A stretch of 64,000 nucleotides of DNA. It comes from Fragum whitleyi. Lineage: Eukaryota; Mollusca; Bivalvia; Cardiida; Cardiidae. Below are positions 28,991 through 40,225 of the stretch, piece by piece. Below the pieces are notes generated by a model that worked only from the letters and a program-made list of their open reading frames with translations, did not search any database and was not told the DNA's origin. Positions within the stretch are counted from its first letter, which is position 1. Each line of letters starts with the position of its first letter. The position numbers and the translations under genes are program-made. The stretch is from the NCBI GenBank assembly GCA_948146395.1, contig OX411546.1, forward strand, positions 25,646,449-25,710,448, in the 5' to 3' direction.

Positions 28991-31959
28991 AGTTCAAATA
29001 AAATTTGATTCTTTAACGATACGAGTTAAGATAAAGATGCAATTCTTAAACAGGATTTTTTATTTGGTTACTGGTACTTTCTGTTAAGATTGAATAATTT
29101 AAATATAAACTTAAACCAAGTTCTGAACGGTCACAACATGTTTCTTTCTTTTCGACATAGTTACAAGAACAAAAATCGAATAGAAAAGTACTTTCACAGA
29201 AAGACAATTCAATCTCGAGAATAGAACATTATGTAATTGGGCTCTAAGGGTGGCAGACAAGAAATAAACTAAGAAAACATTATTTTGGGCGTACATTTGT
29301 GAAAAATGAGGTGCCTAAGTTAAATTTACCCAACTCACCAATTTTAATTTTGCAATTGATGGTGCCAAATTTTCTTGCAAATTTAAATTACTTTTCCCGA
29401 ATATTTTTCCGTACATCTTGATTTCGCTGTCTACAAATTGACCAGGCTTTCGGAATTCAAAAACACATGTATCTTCAATATTATTAAGAAATACCTTTCG
29501 TACCTTATTTAAGTGAACGATTAGAAATTGGTAAACGTTTGGGTGTACCCATCAATTTCCGTGCATTCTGATAAGCTTATAAATTGGTTTCATTACTCGA
29601 AGAAAGCAATTTTGAATATGCAGCTAGTTTTACAAGCTTCCGCGAAAACTTGTCCTATAATCTTATCATGGCAAAACAATTCCATTTTTACTCCATGACA
29701 ATGAAGTATTAAATATGAAGGGAGTATTTATTGATTTCGTGAAGGTATACGAAACTAAAATCCTATTCACGCTTTTGTTTGTAATCGAGTTTGTAGCTTC
29801 ATACCTTCATGAAATCAACAAATATTCTCTTTATCTCTTAATTGTTATTTGATTTCCGAATTAGAGGATATACTACACTGAATAGCAGGACCAGAGGTTT
29901 TTTTTATCTCAAATGAGAATTTACTCTATCTTATGATGCTAGAAAAACGATTTTTTCAAACTTGAGCTTCCAGAGCTCTTGGAATAAAGGTAGTAGGCCC
30001 GTAATAGTTCCGCAAGGTCTCTGAAGAAATGAACTTAAACAGCGTTAACCGAGGTTTCCTAATGATTTTCATTAGGAAACCTCGGTCAACATTGTGTAAG
30101 ATTCTGAGTCCCGCTACCTGGAAAAATAATGCTGAAATCATGTCAAATGGTGCATCAAGTAAAATGTAGGGAATCGTAATTTTGAACTTGTAAATTTTAG
30201 TTGATTAACAACAACAACAACAAAAAAAAGAAATGTGATCTCGGGTTCTGGCGTCCGTCTTTACTACAGTTAATAGCATTGTGAAATTGACAAAGTGAAT
30301 GAGTGCGTATTTGGAATGAATGAAAAGATCGCTGAGTGAGAATGGTTTTGATCGGAATAATTGACAATTTGACGATGTTGTTAACAGTACAAAAGTTAAG
30401 CGTAGGTCCGCCCCCCCTGACACCTTCTGGGTCATCAGGGCCATCGTCAATGTTGGAATAGTTAAGTTACAACTGCATACTGCACAGACTGATAAGGGCT
30501 GATAAGGGCTGAAACCTGTAACTAAGGTTTACTGAACATAGGTGGCTCCGTTTAACTCGCTGTATTATACTTTTTAGAATGCAATATCCGAGTGACCTCT
30601 GCTTGTTTCATGTATAGTCCGTTTGACTTCTATATGGACCAACCTTTTCATCATTTACATAAAATTGCGTTTGAGTGAAGGATTTGTATACAGGAAAATC
30701 TTAATTTCATCTTGAAAACAATTCAAAAAATATTTTTTTTAAAATATGAAATGGTTTCAAAATAATGATTTTGTCTAAATAATCAATGTTAACAGTTTCG
30801 CATTTTTCGCTCTTAAACACGTGGTTAAAACAAGCACAGAGCCATTTTTAGACATTTTATCGAGTGTGGCTCATGTTTTTCTCTCACAACAATAAAGTAG
30901 AAAGCAGGTAGAGTAGGCTAAGATCAGACTGCACGCCTGTGTAGGCTGATCTTTGTCTAAACATGACCCGCTCATGTAATTTTAGCTTTTCCCAGATGGT
31001 CCCTTTTCCCATGACGAGTCACAAATGCAAGATATCTCCTTCATTCTGTATGCGCACTGATTCTATCATCTCCTGATAAAAGGCGGATCTAACATGGCAA
31101 CAGTGGGCGACAAAAACTCATTTACGACAGCTCGGGTATGCTTTTTGGTTCAGTTAGGCCGTTTTTTGGTAGCCGTAAAGACAATGTTTGATCTCTTGTT
31201 TGTTTCCGGGATGTGCAAGAAGTTCAAGAATTACTGCGTGCTTATTTGATGTAATCATGATGAGCGTATCCCCATTAGATCAACTAAGGCATCCGTTTCT
31301 TTATACAGTCGGTGAATGTACTGTATACATGTGCACAGTGGCACTACGTCGATATCCATATAACCAAATGTAGACCATCAAGGGCTCTTGAAATTTCAAT
31401 TTATAGCAATATCGATATTTTTGGTAGGAATCTATTCTTAGAAAACATCGATATCTGTGATTGGATTTGATATCAACAGAAAGGTCTTGTCCCAAGCAAT
31501 CATCAATGATCATATGCAATATGAAGGCCCTGCCACTTACTTTTCAAAAGTTAAGGCCCATTTTAAAGTTTTATATATATTTCTTTAAATAAATTTTACC
31601 TTGAAAAATGACATTGACCTTGACTGATGACCTTGAAGATGGAACCTACAGAAACGTCTTGTCCCAAACAATCATCATGTGAAATATAAAGGCTCTATCA
31701 ATACCCTTCCAAAGTTTTGGCCAAGGTTGAAGTTTTTCACGCCAACGCCAACGCGAACGACGACAGGTGATCATAATACCTCAGCCTTTCTTCGAAAACA
31801 GCCTAGCTAATAAGTATTAAACTTGTATGTTGCTTATATTTGTAGAGATGAATTGGCGTATGTCTTAGAAATCGAACAATGTAAGATATATCTCACAATG
31901 ACCGACCAGAATTAGAAATTCTTACACCATCATGCACTTTTTCCAATAACGTTACCTCG
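28991..31959. other. intergenic between HES remnant and unit B; repeats only
   Basis: Contains a family-5 fold-back element (about 29990-30135), a repeat near 30290-30400 shared with 19400-19480, a truncated family-4 TIR element (30613-30845), and a dispersed repeat at 31440-31810 ending 'cacgccaacgccaacgcgaacg'. No gene was recognised. Confidence 0.6.
30613..30845 (+). mobile_element. family-4 TIR element, truncated left end
   Basis: Starts TATAGTCCGTTTGACTTCTA and follows the copy at 51520 for about 230 bp, then breaks off. The right TIR is missing. Confidence 0.85.
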
Positions 31960-33364
31960 GACCATTTCAAGACGTTACGCAAATACCATGTAAACGGATT
32001 TAGTGCAAAGTGTGCCAAAGGATCGCAATCGACTACAAATTTCATTTCTTCAAAAATTACCTCCATAGTTTAGTTCCGTAATAAATAGAGAGAAAAAACA
32101 ACATCAAAGCAATCATCATTAACACCAACAACAACAACCCAGCTATCATATTGTGTTCGAGTAATATGCCCAAACAACATACGGCGCCATTAATAAGTGC
32201 AAATTTGTGTTACATCTATTGACATATAGATATTTTCAAGAAAGGGAAAAGTTGACTCTGTGCCAAATAGCAAAGCTAATTTGTTTTACAGAGGAAGCAT
32301 GCTAGTTAAAGCTTACGCCCTTTTTATAGAAGGCTACCTTTGTTATCCCAATGTATTGAAGTACATACAAAGAGCATCATGGCAATAAAAATAATTAAAT
32401 GAAAAGATTATTGGTAGGCCGCAGAAGCGGCCTACCAGTATGAATGCGTTTTGAATATGACCATGGGGGATTAGGGATACATTATTATAAAACCTGTCCA
32501 ATGTTTTTATTCAAAACATAGAAAACCGTATAATGCAGCCTGGATCAAACAACAGTTTTTCAAAAACTGTTTTGTAATGAAAATTATTGAGCAATAAAAA
32601 TCAGGGTTTTTGGTTTTGAACTTGATTTTACAAATATTGCACATTTCATTAAAATGACTGATCACACAGACATGTTTGACCTAGTTTTTACTCTCTTCCC
32701 CCTGTACCTACATTTTCTTTTTACATCAAAGTGATTCTCACAGGAGATACACCTATGGTTACACTCCTGTCTGTTATGGTCTTGTTAAACATATAGTAAA
32801 AATGGCATTTTTGCGGTTAAAAAAACCCACAATACTTCATTGTGCACAATTACACTCGATATCCTTTTGGTACTAAAGTGTGTGATGACTTATATCAAAG
32901 CTCTGGTCTAGAGAATAAATGTCTCTACCTTAATTAATTTAATCCTGTGTGTGATATGTAGCAGTTGTCTGGCACTTAGCATAACATAATTCAAGCCAGT
33001 TACTGTTATTCAAGCATTAAAACAATGCAACAAAAGGAGCATATCACTTTTTCTTACCAAACTATATTGGGACAACCAAAGTAGGTCCTTTTACTTCAAA
33101 TAGGTGCAGTCTTAGTACTAGTTTGAATGACAGCTATTGAATGATAACTTGAATCTTTTGCCTCGTGTTCTGATTTCAGAATTGTTTGTGCTAATTTATT
33201 TTGAGTCTGTATTTTCTTTCTTTATGCTCACACTTCGGATAACTCAGCATACATCAGCATGAAGGTTGAGTGAATATATTATTCTAATGAGAGCACCGCC
33301 TATGGGTGCAACCCTTGGCTGTGTTTGGCTGCAGGTGCTGGATAATACAAAAAGCCAAGTGGAA

Positions 33365-33555
33365 AAAGGGACTCTTACAAAAACCCTTTTTCAGAGTTGT
33401 CCCCCTTGATTGTCTGGATAGCTCTTGAGATAGTGAACATACATGCTAAATTTTATGAAGATATCTTCAATAACAACAGGTCAACAACAACAATGCCAAC
33501 GCCGCTAAAATGATCTCCATACCTCAAGTTTTCTTAGAAAATAGACAAGCTAAAA
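33365..33555. repeat. dispersed repeat, same family as 3395-3602
   Basis: Motif order 'tcccccttgattgtctggatagct', 'atctTCAATAACAACAGg', 'caatgccaacgcc', then 'agacaagctaaaa'. It matches the block at 3395-3602 and is absent from duplication unit A. Confidence 0.6.
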
Positions 33556-34045
33556 AAAGGCAATCACTTTACCATAATGTGTATGCCTATGTTGAAATAA
33601 AGTACTCCTTAGTGTATTTAAGCCGGGTGTGCATGCTAAAGTAGGGCCATTATTGTTGTTAAAATATTTAAAATCTAGATAGGTATTGTTTGCAAAAAAA
33701 TATTTTTATAAAAAAAATACATTATTCATTGATGATAACCAAATAATTTGCGGCCTACTTCGATGCATTGCATCAAAATTTTGTCTTGTAAATTTAATTT
33801 GCACGTTGATACTTCTCGGAATTAGGTGTAATTCGTTTTACTACGGTATGATATCCGATCAATTTGCAGTTTATCTGTGTAGGTCGATGAGGCTACAGGT
33901 GCTATTTGCGTAATTCGGCGTAGTTAATCGGCAACAATCGGGGCTACACGTAGTATATAATCTTTATATTGAATTGATTGCCGAAGCAGGAGGACCAATT
34001 TTGTTCCCGAAAAAAAGCCAATTCGTCTTCAAAGCACAAAGAATA

Positions 34046-34298
34046 CATTCGGAACATCGCTCGGACTTTTCCGTTAACTGAAAAGTACCTCGGACGTAAG
34101 TGTAGTGATTTGGGGTGTTCTTTTAAAGTAATTCGGCCTCTGGTGGTACTTCGGTTATTTCATACGTTTCAAGAAAGCCCCGTTTTGTAAATTCTCTCAG
34201 CTCGTCTGTAAAGAAATTTTGGGCAAATTATAATTTGATACCAATAACGCAGTGATTTACTGCGTTTTGTTATCAAATTATAATTTGCCCAATTTTAT
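34046..34298. mobile_element. ~250-bp repeat with terminal hairpin (family 6)
   Basis: Runs from ATTCGGAACATCGCTCGGAC to a hairpin at 34219-34292. The hairpin has perfect 22-bp arms, and an inner CGCAGT/ACTGCG stem. A second copy at about 60883-61125 is nested in another repeat. It is absent at the equivalent place in unit A. No coding capacity. Confidence 0.75.
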
Positions 34299-34741
34299 TC
34301 TTTCGTTGATATGTATTTATGCAACGTCATCCTTAACGGGATCGTTGATGTTTGTGACGTCATGTAAACCCACGTGCGAAATGACGCGCTTTCATGGCTG
34401 CGCCCGTATTATTCCCGAGGTTTATTCCGTAGAATCGCCGAGGGTTCCCGATTGAACGAGTACCAACATCTTCACCGAGTAACGCCAAATTCTAAACGAT
34501 TTTCAAGATCGGAAGAACACATTTATTGCGTTTAGAGTATTTATATTTTTTTTTCAAGATTCATTTTTTATTCCGATCTGGTGCCAAGTCGAGTCACGAT
34601 ACATAAGCGGGACTCTCCCAAAGCACGCAAAATTAAAGCCGATTTGGGGAATTTCGAAATCGAAATGCAATCGATATCTGTTGGATCGGAGGTGAGCTCG
34701 AAAATGAACAGGAGAGAGTAGAATAGAGATGATTGATGTGA

Positions 34742-34747
34742 TTTATT
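34742..34747 (-). terminator. candidate poly(A) signal of HES-B
   Basis: AATAAA on the minus strand, about 260 bases after the HES-B stop, at the position equivalent to the HES-A signal. Confidence 0.5.
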
Positions 34748-35003
34748 TTCTCACATGATAATTACTACAATTACAAAACTATTTACATATCCACTAACTA
34801 AATCAACAAACTTAACAAGCAACAACAAAGTCTTGCTATCTATTCCGTTTACCTTTCTTATGGTCTCAATAGAATGGAAGAACGATGAAGACATAAATAT
34901 TTTTACACATTCTTTAACAAGTAGGGTTTATGCGTCTCATATGAATATTTAAAGATCATCCAGAAAATCATACAAATTGAGTCCAATACCACAGTTTCTC
35001 ACG

Positions 35004-36798
35004 TCAATTCCATGGCCTCCATGTTGTTTCTTGAATCACGTGACCAATCATGTCTTCACTTCCGGCACCAATCCTGACTGTTTGTCGGTCCTCTTTCACG
35101 TGGTGGGGTGGAGAGTCCATTAAAGATGACACGGACATATCTTCTGCTGATTGATTCTGTGCACTTGATAATCTATCCTCTGAAGAAAATTCCGATCTTG
35201 ACGAATCACTGAATGACATGAATGATCCTTCACAATTAAAGAGTCTGCCCTCAGGTGACGTAACAATGCTATATTGTATCGGAGATACTCCATTAACTAA
35301 CGGTTCGGTAGGAGCTGTGGATGTAGGGTAAATCCTGTAAGGTGTTGACATGTTTGAAATTGCCGGTGCCACAATACTCGCCTCTCTTCTAGCAGACAGT
35401 TGAAGATGCTTGTTTAGCTCCTGAAGACGGCTTCCATCTAAAAGTCCATTGGAAATCAGAAATGAAGTCACGTGATGAGCGCAATCTTGGAATCCTGCAG
35501 CATACGACATCCTCTTGTCGGTCGTCATGGTAACAGGTTTTTGATGACGTATATTTGTGAGATGGCACACTGTTAGTTCTAGAATGTCGGCTTTGTCCAC
35601 ACGGGTCATAGGTGCCACCTGGAATATTTCAATGACATTGAAATTAGTTGGAAAATATAGATATTCAAATAAAGCTTTTGCAAAGCGACCATATAATTCT
35701 GTAGAAATCTTAAATTCGTGGTCTCTTTATTTCTTCAAGTTTATGAAGATTATATGTACTCATTTAATGATTTATCAATCAATATCTTTCGATCTGGCGT
35801 CAACATGCTGTCTAAACACAGTTTGAATTAAATGCATCAATCTGATCAAATGTGTATGCACTTTTAAACATATTTTGACTATATTTGACTCATTAATTCT
35901 ATAACCCAATAACTACGACATTGTTTAATTTGTAATTACAAAACTTTAGAATTAGAAGATATGAGTACTTACATTTTGTTTGACGGTATCGTCAATCAAG
36001 GCCCGTAACTGTGTTATACTTTGATTCATACGTTCTCGTCTTTTCTTCTCGATCAATGGCTTTCTTATCTGAAATAAATGAATGAATGAATGAATGAATG
36101 AATGAATGAATGAATTTTATATCCATTTTCATTCATTAAAACTTTCACTCATTCGCACCTTTTAACTAATGTTAGAGTGAAATACTTCCTGAAGGTTATT
36201 TATGTTTCTTACCACAGGACGATTTTTCATAGTTCAATTGAAAAAGGAGGCTAATGTGATAAACAATCGAATCTTAAAAACAAAAACTTTGCAAGTTTGC
36301 ATGCTTCTTGTATTTGAATGATCCTCTCTAGTAGTTTTAATTTATTATTTGTATTAACAATTATGACATTACATATTCTTTATTTCACAATCGTATTAAC
36401 GATGAGCGTACAATAAGTTAGTTTTCTCACAGAGTAAAATTCGACAATTTCTATAACTTCTGTCTTACCAAGGATATCGATGCTTTATCATATACATGTA
36501 TATATAAAGTGTCCTTCGGTAGTAGACCCGTAAAAGTTCGACAACATTTTTGAACTCACGATCTTTCACAATGTTGACCGAGGTTTCCTAATGAAATCAT
36601 TAGGAAACCTCGGTTAACCCTGTTAAAGTTCATGACCTCCGGAAAGTTGAGGAACTATTACGAGTCCACGACCGTAGGAATTAGTTCTGAATACTTGTAA
36701 CTATTCCATACAATTAGCAGAAACAGAAATGAATTATGAAATACCTTTCTAAGATAAGTGCCATCGCTGGAAGGTAGAGATTTGTTTGTTCCAACCAT
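35004..36798 (-). CDS. HES-B: Hes-family bHLH-Orange transcriptional repressor (3 exons, 254 aa)
   Basis: Coding exons on the minus strand are 36798-36745, 36068-35973 and 35618-35004, with the same phase-0 structure as HES-A. Exon 1 encodes the same 18 residues as HES-A. In exon 2 two residues differ (SITQ for SIKQ; DDTV for DDTI) and the basic region RKPLIEKKRRERMN is intact. Exon 3 carries the second helix, the Orange domain and a terminal WRPWN. Three residues are missing from the Ser-rich linker, and substitutions cluster between helix 2 and the Orange domain (NIRHQKPVTMTTDKRM). All functional residues visible in HES-A are kept, so both copies look active. The role is as for HES-A: Groucho-dependent repression inferred from the family. 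The promoter retains TATA and CACGAG. A LINE cluster starts about 0.9 kb upstream of the ATG. Confidence 0.95.
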
Positions 36799-36890
36799 GT
36801 TTTCAGGATGTCTCTTTTCTTATAATACTTCTAAATTAACGGTTATAGCTCAATTCAGAAAGCTGAATGACCTCTCTTCTTAGTTTTCGG

Positions 36891-36898
36891 TTTTTATA
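36891..36898 (-). promoter_or_regulatory. TATA box of HES-B
   Basis: CATATAAAAACC on the minus strand about 95 bases before the ATG, collinear with the HES-A box. The flanking sequence (GAAAACTAAGAAGAGAGGTC) is also conserved. CACGAG lies at 36925-36930. Confidence 0.6.
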
Positions 36899-37675
36899 TG
36901 CGTTCGAAATACGTATTTCCTTGACACGAGTATGAACAATCAGGGTTGTCTTTAATTGATATTTCTTTAATTGATGTCACTTGACCAAACAATTAGCGAG
37001 AAAGTGTGTCTAAAGTTAGAGTAATAATGGGCTGTACGTTTCCTTAAAGACAAAACACGTGGTCATCTTAATTACTCTAATGACTACAAATTGATCGTTC
37101 TTTAATTGCCACCATTTGAGCAAACAATTAAATGAGTGAGTGTGTCTGTCTTCGAAAACAGTTACTCAAATTGATCTCAATTTCTTAAGTAAATGTACAA
37201 ATTATAACCTAATTTTAATAACAGATCAGTATAAATCTTTTATTTACTCAAAAGTACAGTATTGTACAGTATGGACAAATATTTACCACACGAAGAAGAA
37301 AAAATGATTTTATACACCAGCTTTAACAAAAGAAATCAAACAAAAGAAAAAGGGAAAATAAAATATAAATAATTTTTACGGGATAAATTTGTGCCATATC
37401 TTTGTTAATTCTATATATACATGTTGCCATATCAACAATGCAAAAGCTAGTCGTCCATTCTACCAAAAATCGAGGATGGGTCTTAGCCCCCGCCGCCTTC
37501 TGGACCTACAAATTCATACCCGTCATCCTGTAGGAAAATGGACCATATTCACAAACCTTTACGCACTATGTAAGGTGATAACGACTGAAACGTGTCGCTC
37601 TCTGATCTTTGCAGACTTACTGACTATGGGTGGCTAATCTATACCTTGGTATATCATATTTTTTTTTAATATAAT

Positions 37676-38660
37676 ACATACATACATACATACATATTCT
37701 TTATTTGGCATTAAATAGTTTTACAACATATTCATAGCCTTAACATAAACATTGAACATGAAATAACACACATTGTAAAGGGAGTGTGACGTTTTACGAG
37801 AATTGGCTCGTCAATATGACGTTACAACACGAACAATAATAATAATAATAATAATATAAAACAAACAACAACCCCAAATAAATGGATCTAATTATAAATT
37901 GTAGTATCGAAATGAGACTAAACGTCACAACTACAGCCCACTTAATCTGTAGTTGCGTTGTTTAAGCCACCAAATCTGTAGTTGCGTTGTTTAAGTCACC
38001 AATGGTATTTAACTTGTCTCCCTGGTACAAACAACAAAATATGTTTCTTCAAGATACTGGCGTTAATCATTAAAAAGCTGTTGAACCGAAACGTTGTAAT
38101 TGCAGTTATATATAAACTGTAGTTGCAACGTTTTGGCAATCCGTACATGATCTGTGCTAAATGAGACAGTAAATGCTGAAATCACCCGGAGTAACCTTTC
38201 ATTTATCTGTTAAAAAAAATGCCTCTTTTTATTTCTGTTGAATTAATTTTGATATATATATATATCTCGCTATGAAAAAAAAAAAAAAAAAAAAAAAAAG
38301 TTATATCTTTCAAATATAAAACTTGATCTACCTATTTTCCTTGCCCGGAACAATCTATGGTAAATAACGCTCAAGCTGACATCTTTTAATCTGCTAGATT
38401 TTGAGTGGCTTGATCGTTATCTACCCCAGACTTTACCTACATCTGGCAGTACTGGGATTTTCCCGACTTACCAAAAATTCTCATTTATCAATATACTTAC
38501 ATATGTCTTAGATAACTAATCGCTTATAGTCATTAACAAAGATCGATCTTTTCTCACAAATGTTTGCTTTATGTAGATTGCAATTCCTATCATTGTACAA
38601 TTTGTTTGTACCTTAGTGAAATAAAGTATATGTTATGTTATGTTATGTTATTATGGGGTT
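37676..38660. mobile_element. two LINE 3' ends with short tandem tails
   Basis: At the left a minus-oriented 3' end finishes 'ttgccaaataaagaa' plus (TATG)n (37676-37697 region). At the right a plus-oriented 3' end finishes CTTAGTGAAATAAAG followed by four TTATG-type units (38614-38653). Between them are 3'UTR-like sequence, a (TAA)n run near 37838 and a poly-A near 38274. No coding domain was seen. Tails made of short tandem repeats are typical of several non-LTR clades. Confidence 0.6.
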
Positions 38661-38918
38661 GTTTCTCAAAGACGCGGACAGATTTTTGAAACGTTCGTGT
38701 ATTTTCGAATCAACCCCGGTAAATGATTAGTTCAAGTTGATTTGATTAAGAAATATCGGATAGATGAAATGCTTGAAGAAGCTTTTGGTGCAAAATGGGC
38801 GAAAATTTATTAAACAATTTCTTCTGGTAACTATAGGATAGGTTCGTTGATCCATTGAAAATTCATTATACATTCTAAACACATGGTAACATGTAACTAT
38901 TGAGTTGTTCCAGTATAT

Positions 38919-39596
38919 TCATGAATTATTACGTTCTTTTAGAGCATAGAATATAAATTTTGAAAGATTGAAAAGTACTTTTGTGTTTTTACACGATATA
39001 AGTAATTCAAATTTATTTAATGTCGGCCAGTGGCAAAAGTAAGGTTTCATGAATTTTTGTCTAAGATTGTAAAAGCGAGGACATGTCATTAAGAAATTGT
39101 ACTCATTCTCTACAAGACCCGTATTACATTGTTTACAAATGCGATCTTCTCTTCGGGTCCCTTCTTGTCTTCCTTTCTCGATTTCTAGGTCATGTGACGA
39201 TAATCTGAATTTTGTTAATGCAACTCGAAATTTGTTTATTTTTATTTTCTTAAGGTAATCTTCAAGTTCGAAATCATGTTTAAATATACAAAACATTTCT
39301 AATCTGTTTGAGTCATTAATATTTGAGTACCAATTTTGTTTATAGTTATCTAAAATTCTAATTTTAATCACCTCGATGTTGATACTAAGCGTATTTTGAT
39401 AAACCCAAATATAGCCCAATCCTAGTTCATTCAATGTCTGTTTTACGTAGTAAGCCCAGTTGTTTCCGCTATAGGAAAGATTGCGATCGGCGTCTTGTTT
39501 AAGTTTGTCAAATATTATTTTCAAAATAGTTGTATTATTAAGTCTGATCAATTTAAGCCAATACTTGAATATAATAATTTTTCTTTGTATTTTCAT
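38919..39596 (-). pseudogene. LINE-B: 5'-truncated non-LTR retrotransposon, C-terminal ORF2 part
   Basis: A 225-residue open frame resembling the region after the RT in LINE ORF2. It has a conserved helix-rich stretch INKFRVALTKFRLSSHDLEI, then CKQCNTGLVENEYNFLMTC (Cys-Cys-His/Asn-Cys finger), then FMKPYFCHWPTL. It aligns in motif order with the fragment at 21855-22238. No RT or endonuclease remains. It ends about 15 bp before the left direct repeat of LINE-C, and that repeat includes ~28 bp of LINE-B flank, showing LINE-B was there first. Confidence 0.8.
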
Positions 39597-39609
39597 TGGA
39601 TATCTGCCT

Positions 39610-39996
39610 GTTTCACCATAAAGTGCGTCTAAGTCTCTACAATCTCTTACTGACGCCTTCTTTTTACAAATACTTATTTAACGGGTTTATGAGATGAGCC
39701 TTTTTTCGGGAATGTAACTATTGTTTATTAGAGTTCTTGTAGCATTTCTATGTTGGCCATCATGCAAAGAACCGTTTATTTTTTTTTTTAAATCGGAAAT
39801 TATGTATCACGATCTAGAAAATTTGTGTTTAATTGTTTCACGTTTAAACAAAAAGACAGACATTTTAGTGTGTTTTTTTGCATGCCAAAGACTACAAAGC
39901 TGTAGTTAATCATTTTGTAAGTAAATGACGATGTAAAACAGTATATAACACCAGAAAATTGACGGTACTCACGAGTTTTGGAATGTTATTGAACGA
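39610..39996 (+). repeat. left ~387-bp direct repeat flanking LINE-C
   Basis: Nearly identical to 44266-44657, with about four base differences plus two homopolymer length changes. Both copies start GTTTCACCATA and end 'attgaacga'. The sequence is host DNA from the HES upstream flank (compare 27200-27560), so it is target sequence and not part of the LINE. Confidence 0.92.
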
Positions 39997-40207
39997 CATT
40001 GCCTTTAATTCTAGGAAGCAAAACTATAATTATCAAAGTTCAAGTTCAGAAGGTCTAGATCAGCATCATGCCTATGATTGGCGTCACGGGAATGATGATG
40101 ATTATAGGGGTTCAAATTATTATCGCCATAGGCGCGAAAATGAAGACATAAATACAACTAATGGCGGTGCGTGGTCAAAGTATGACCAGGACACTTTGAA
40201 CTATTAA
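39997..40207 (+). pseudogene. C-terminal part of the LINE-C upstream ORF (ORF1 remnant?)
   Basis: The frame is open from the flanking repeat to a TAA at 40205-40207. Within the element it encodes about 70 residues rich in Tyr, Asn, Asp and Arg (SSSEGLDQHHAYDWRHGNDD, then YYRHRRENED). There is no ATG inside the element, so its true start is missing, consistent with slight 5' truncation. It is in the same frame as ORF2, separated by a single stop. No domain was recognised. Confidence 0.5.
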
Positions 40208-40225
40208 TTAGAATATTTATTATTC

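Larger units (their letters stand above)
31960..37680. repeat. segmental duplication unit B (contains HES-B)
   Basis: Collinear with unit A but interrupted by extra sequence at about 32420-33690, a repeat at 34046-34298, and LINE material from 37676 onward. Divergence in intergenic parts is clearly higher than in the exons, suggesting an old duplication with constraint on coding sequence. Confidence 0.85.
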
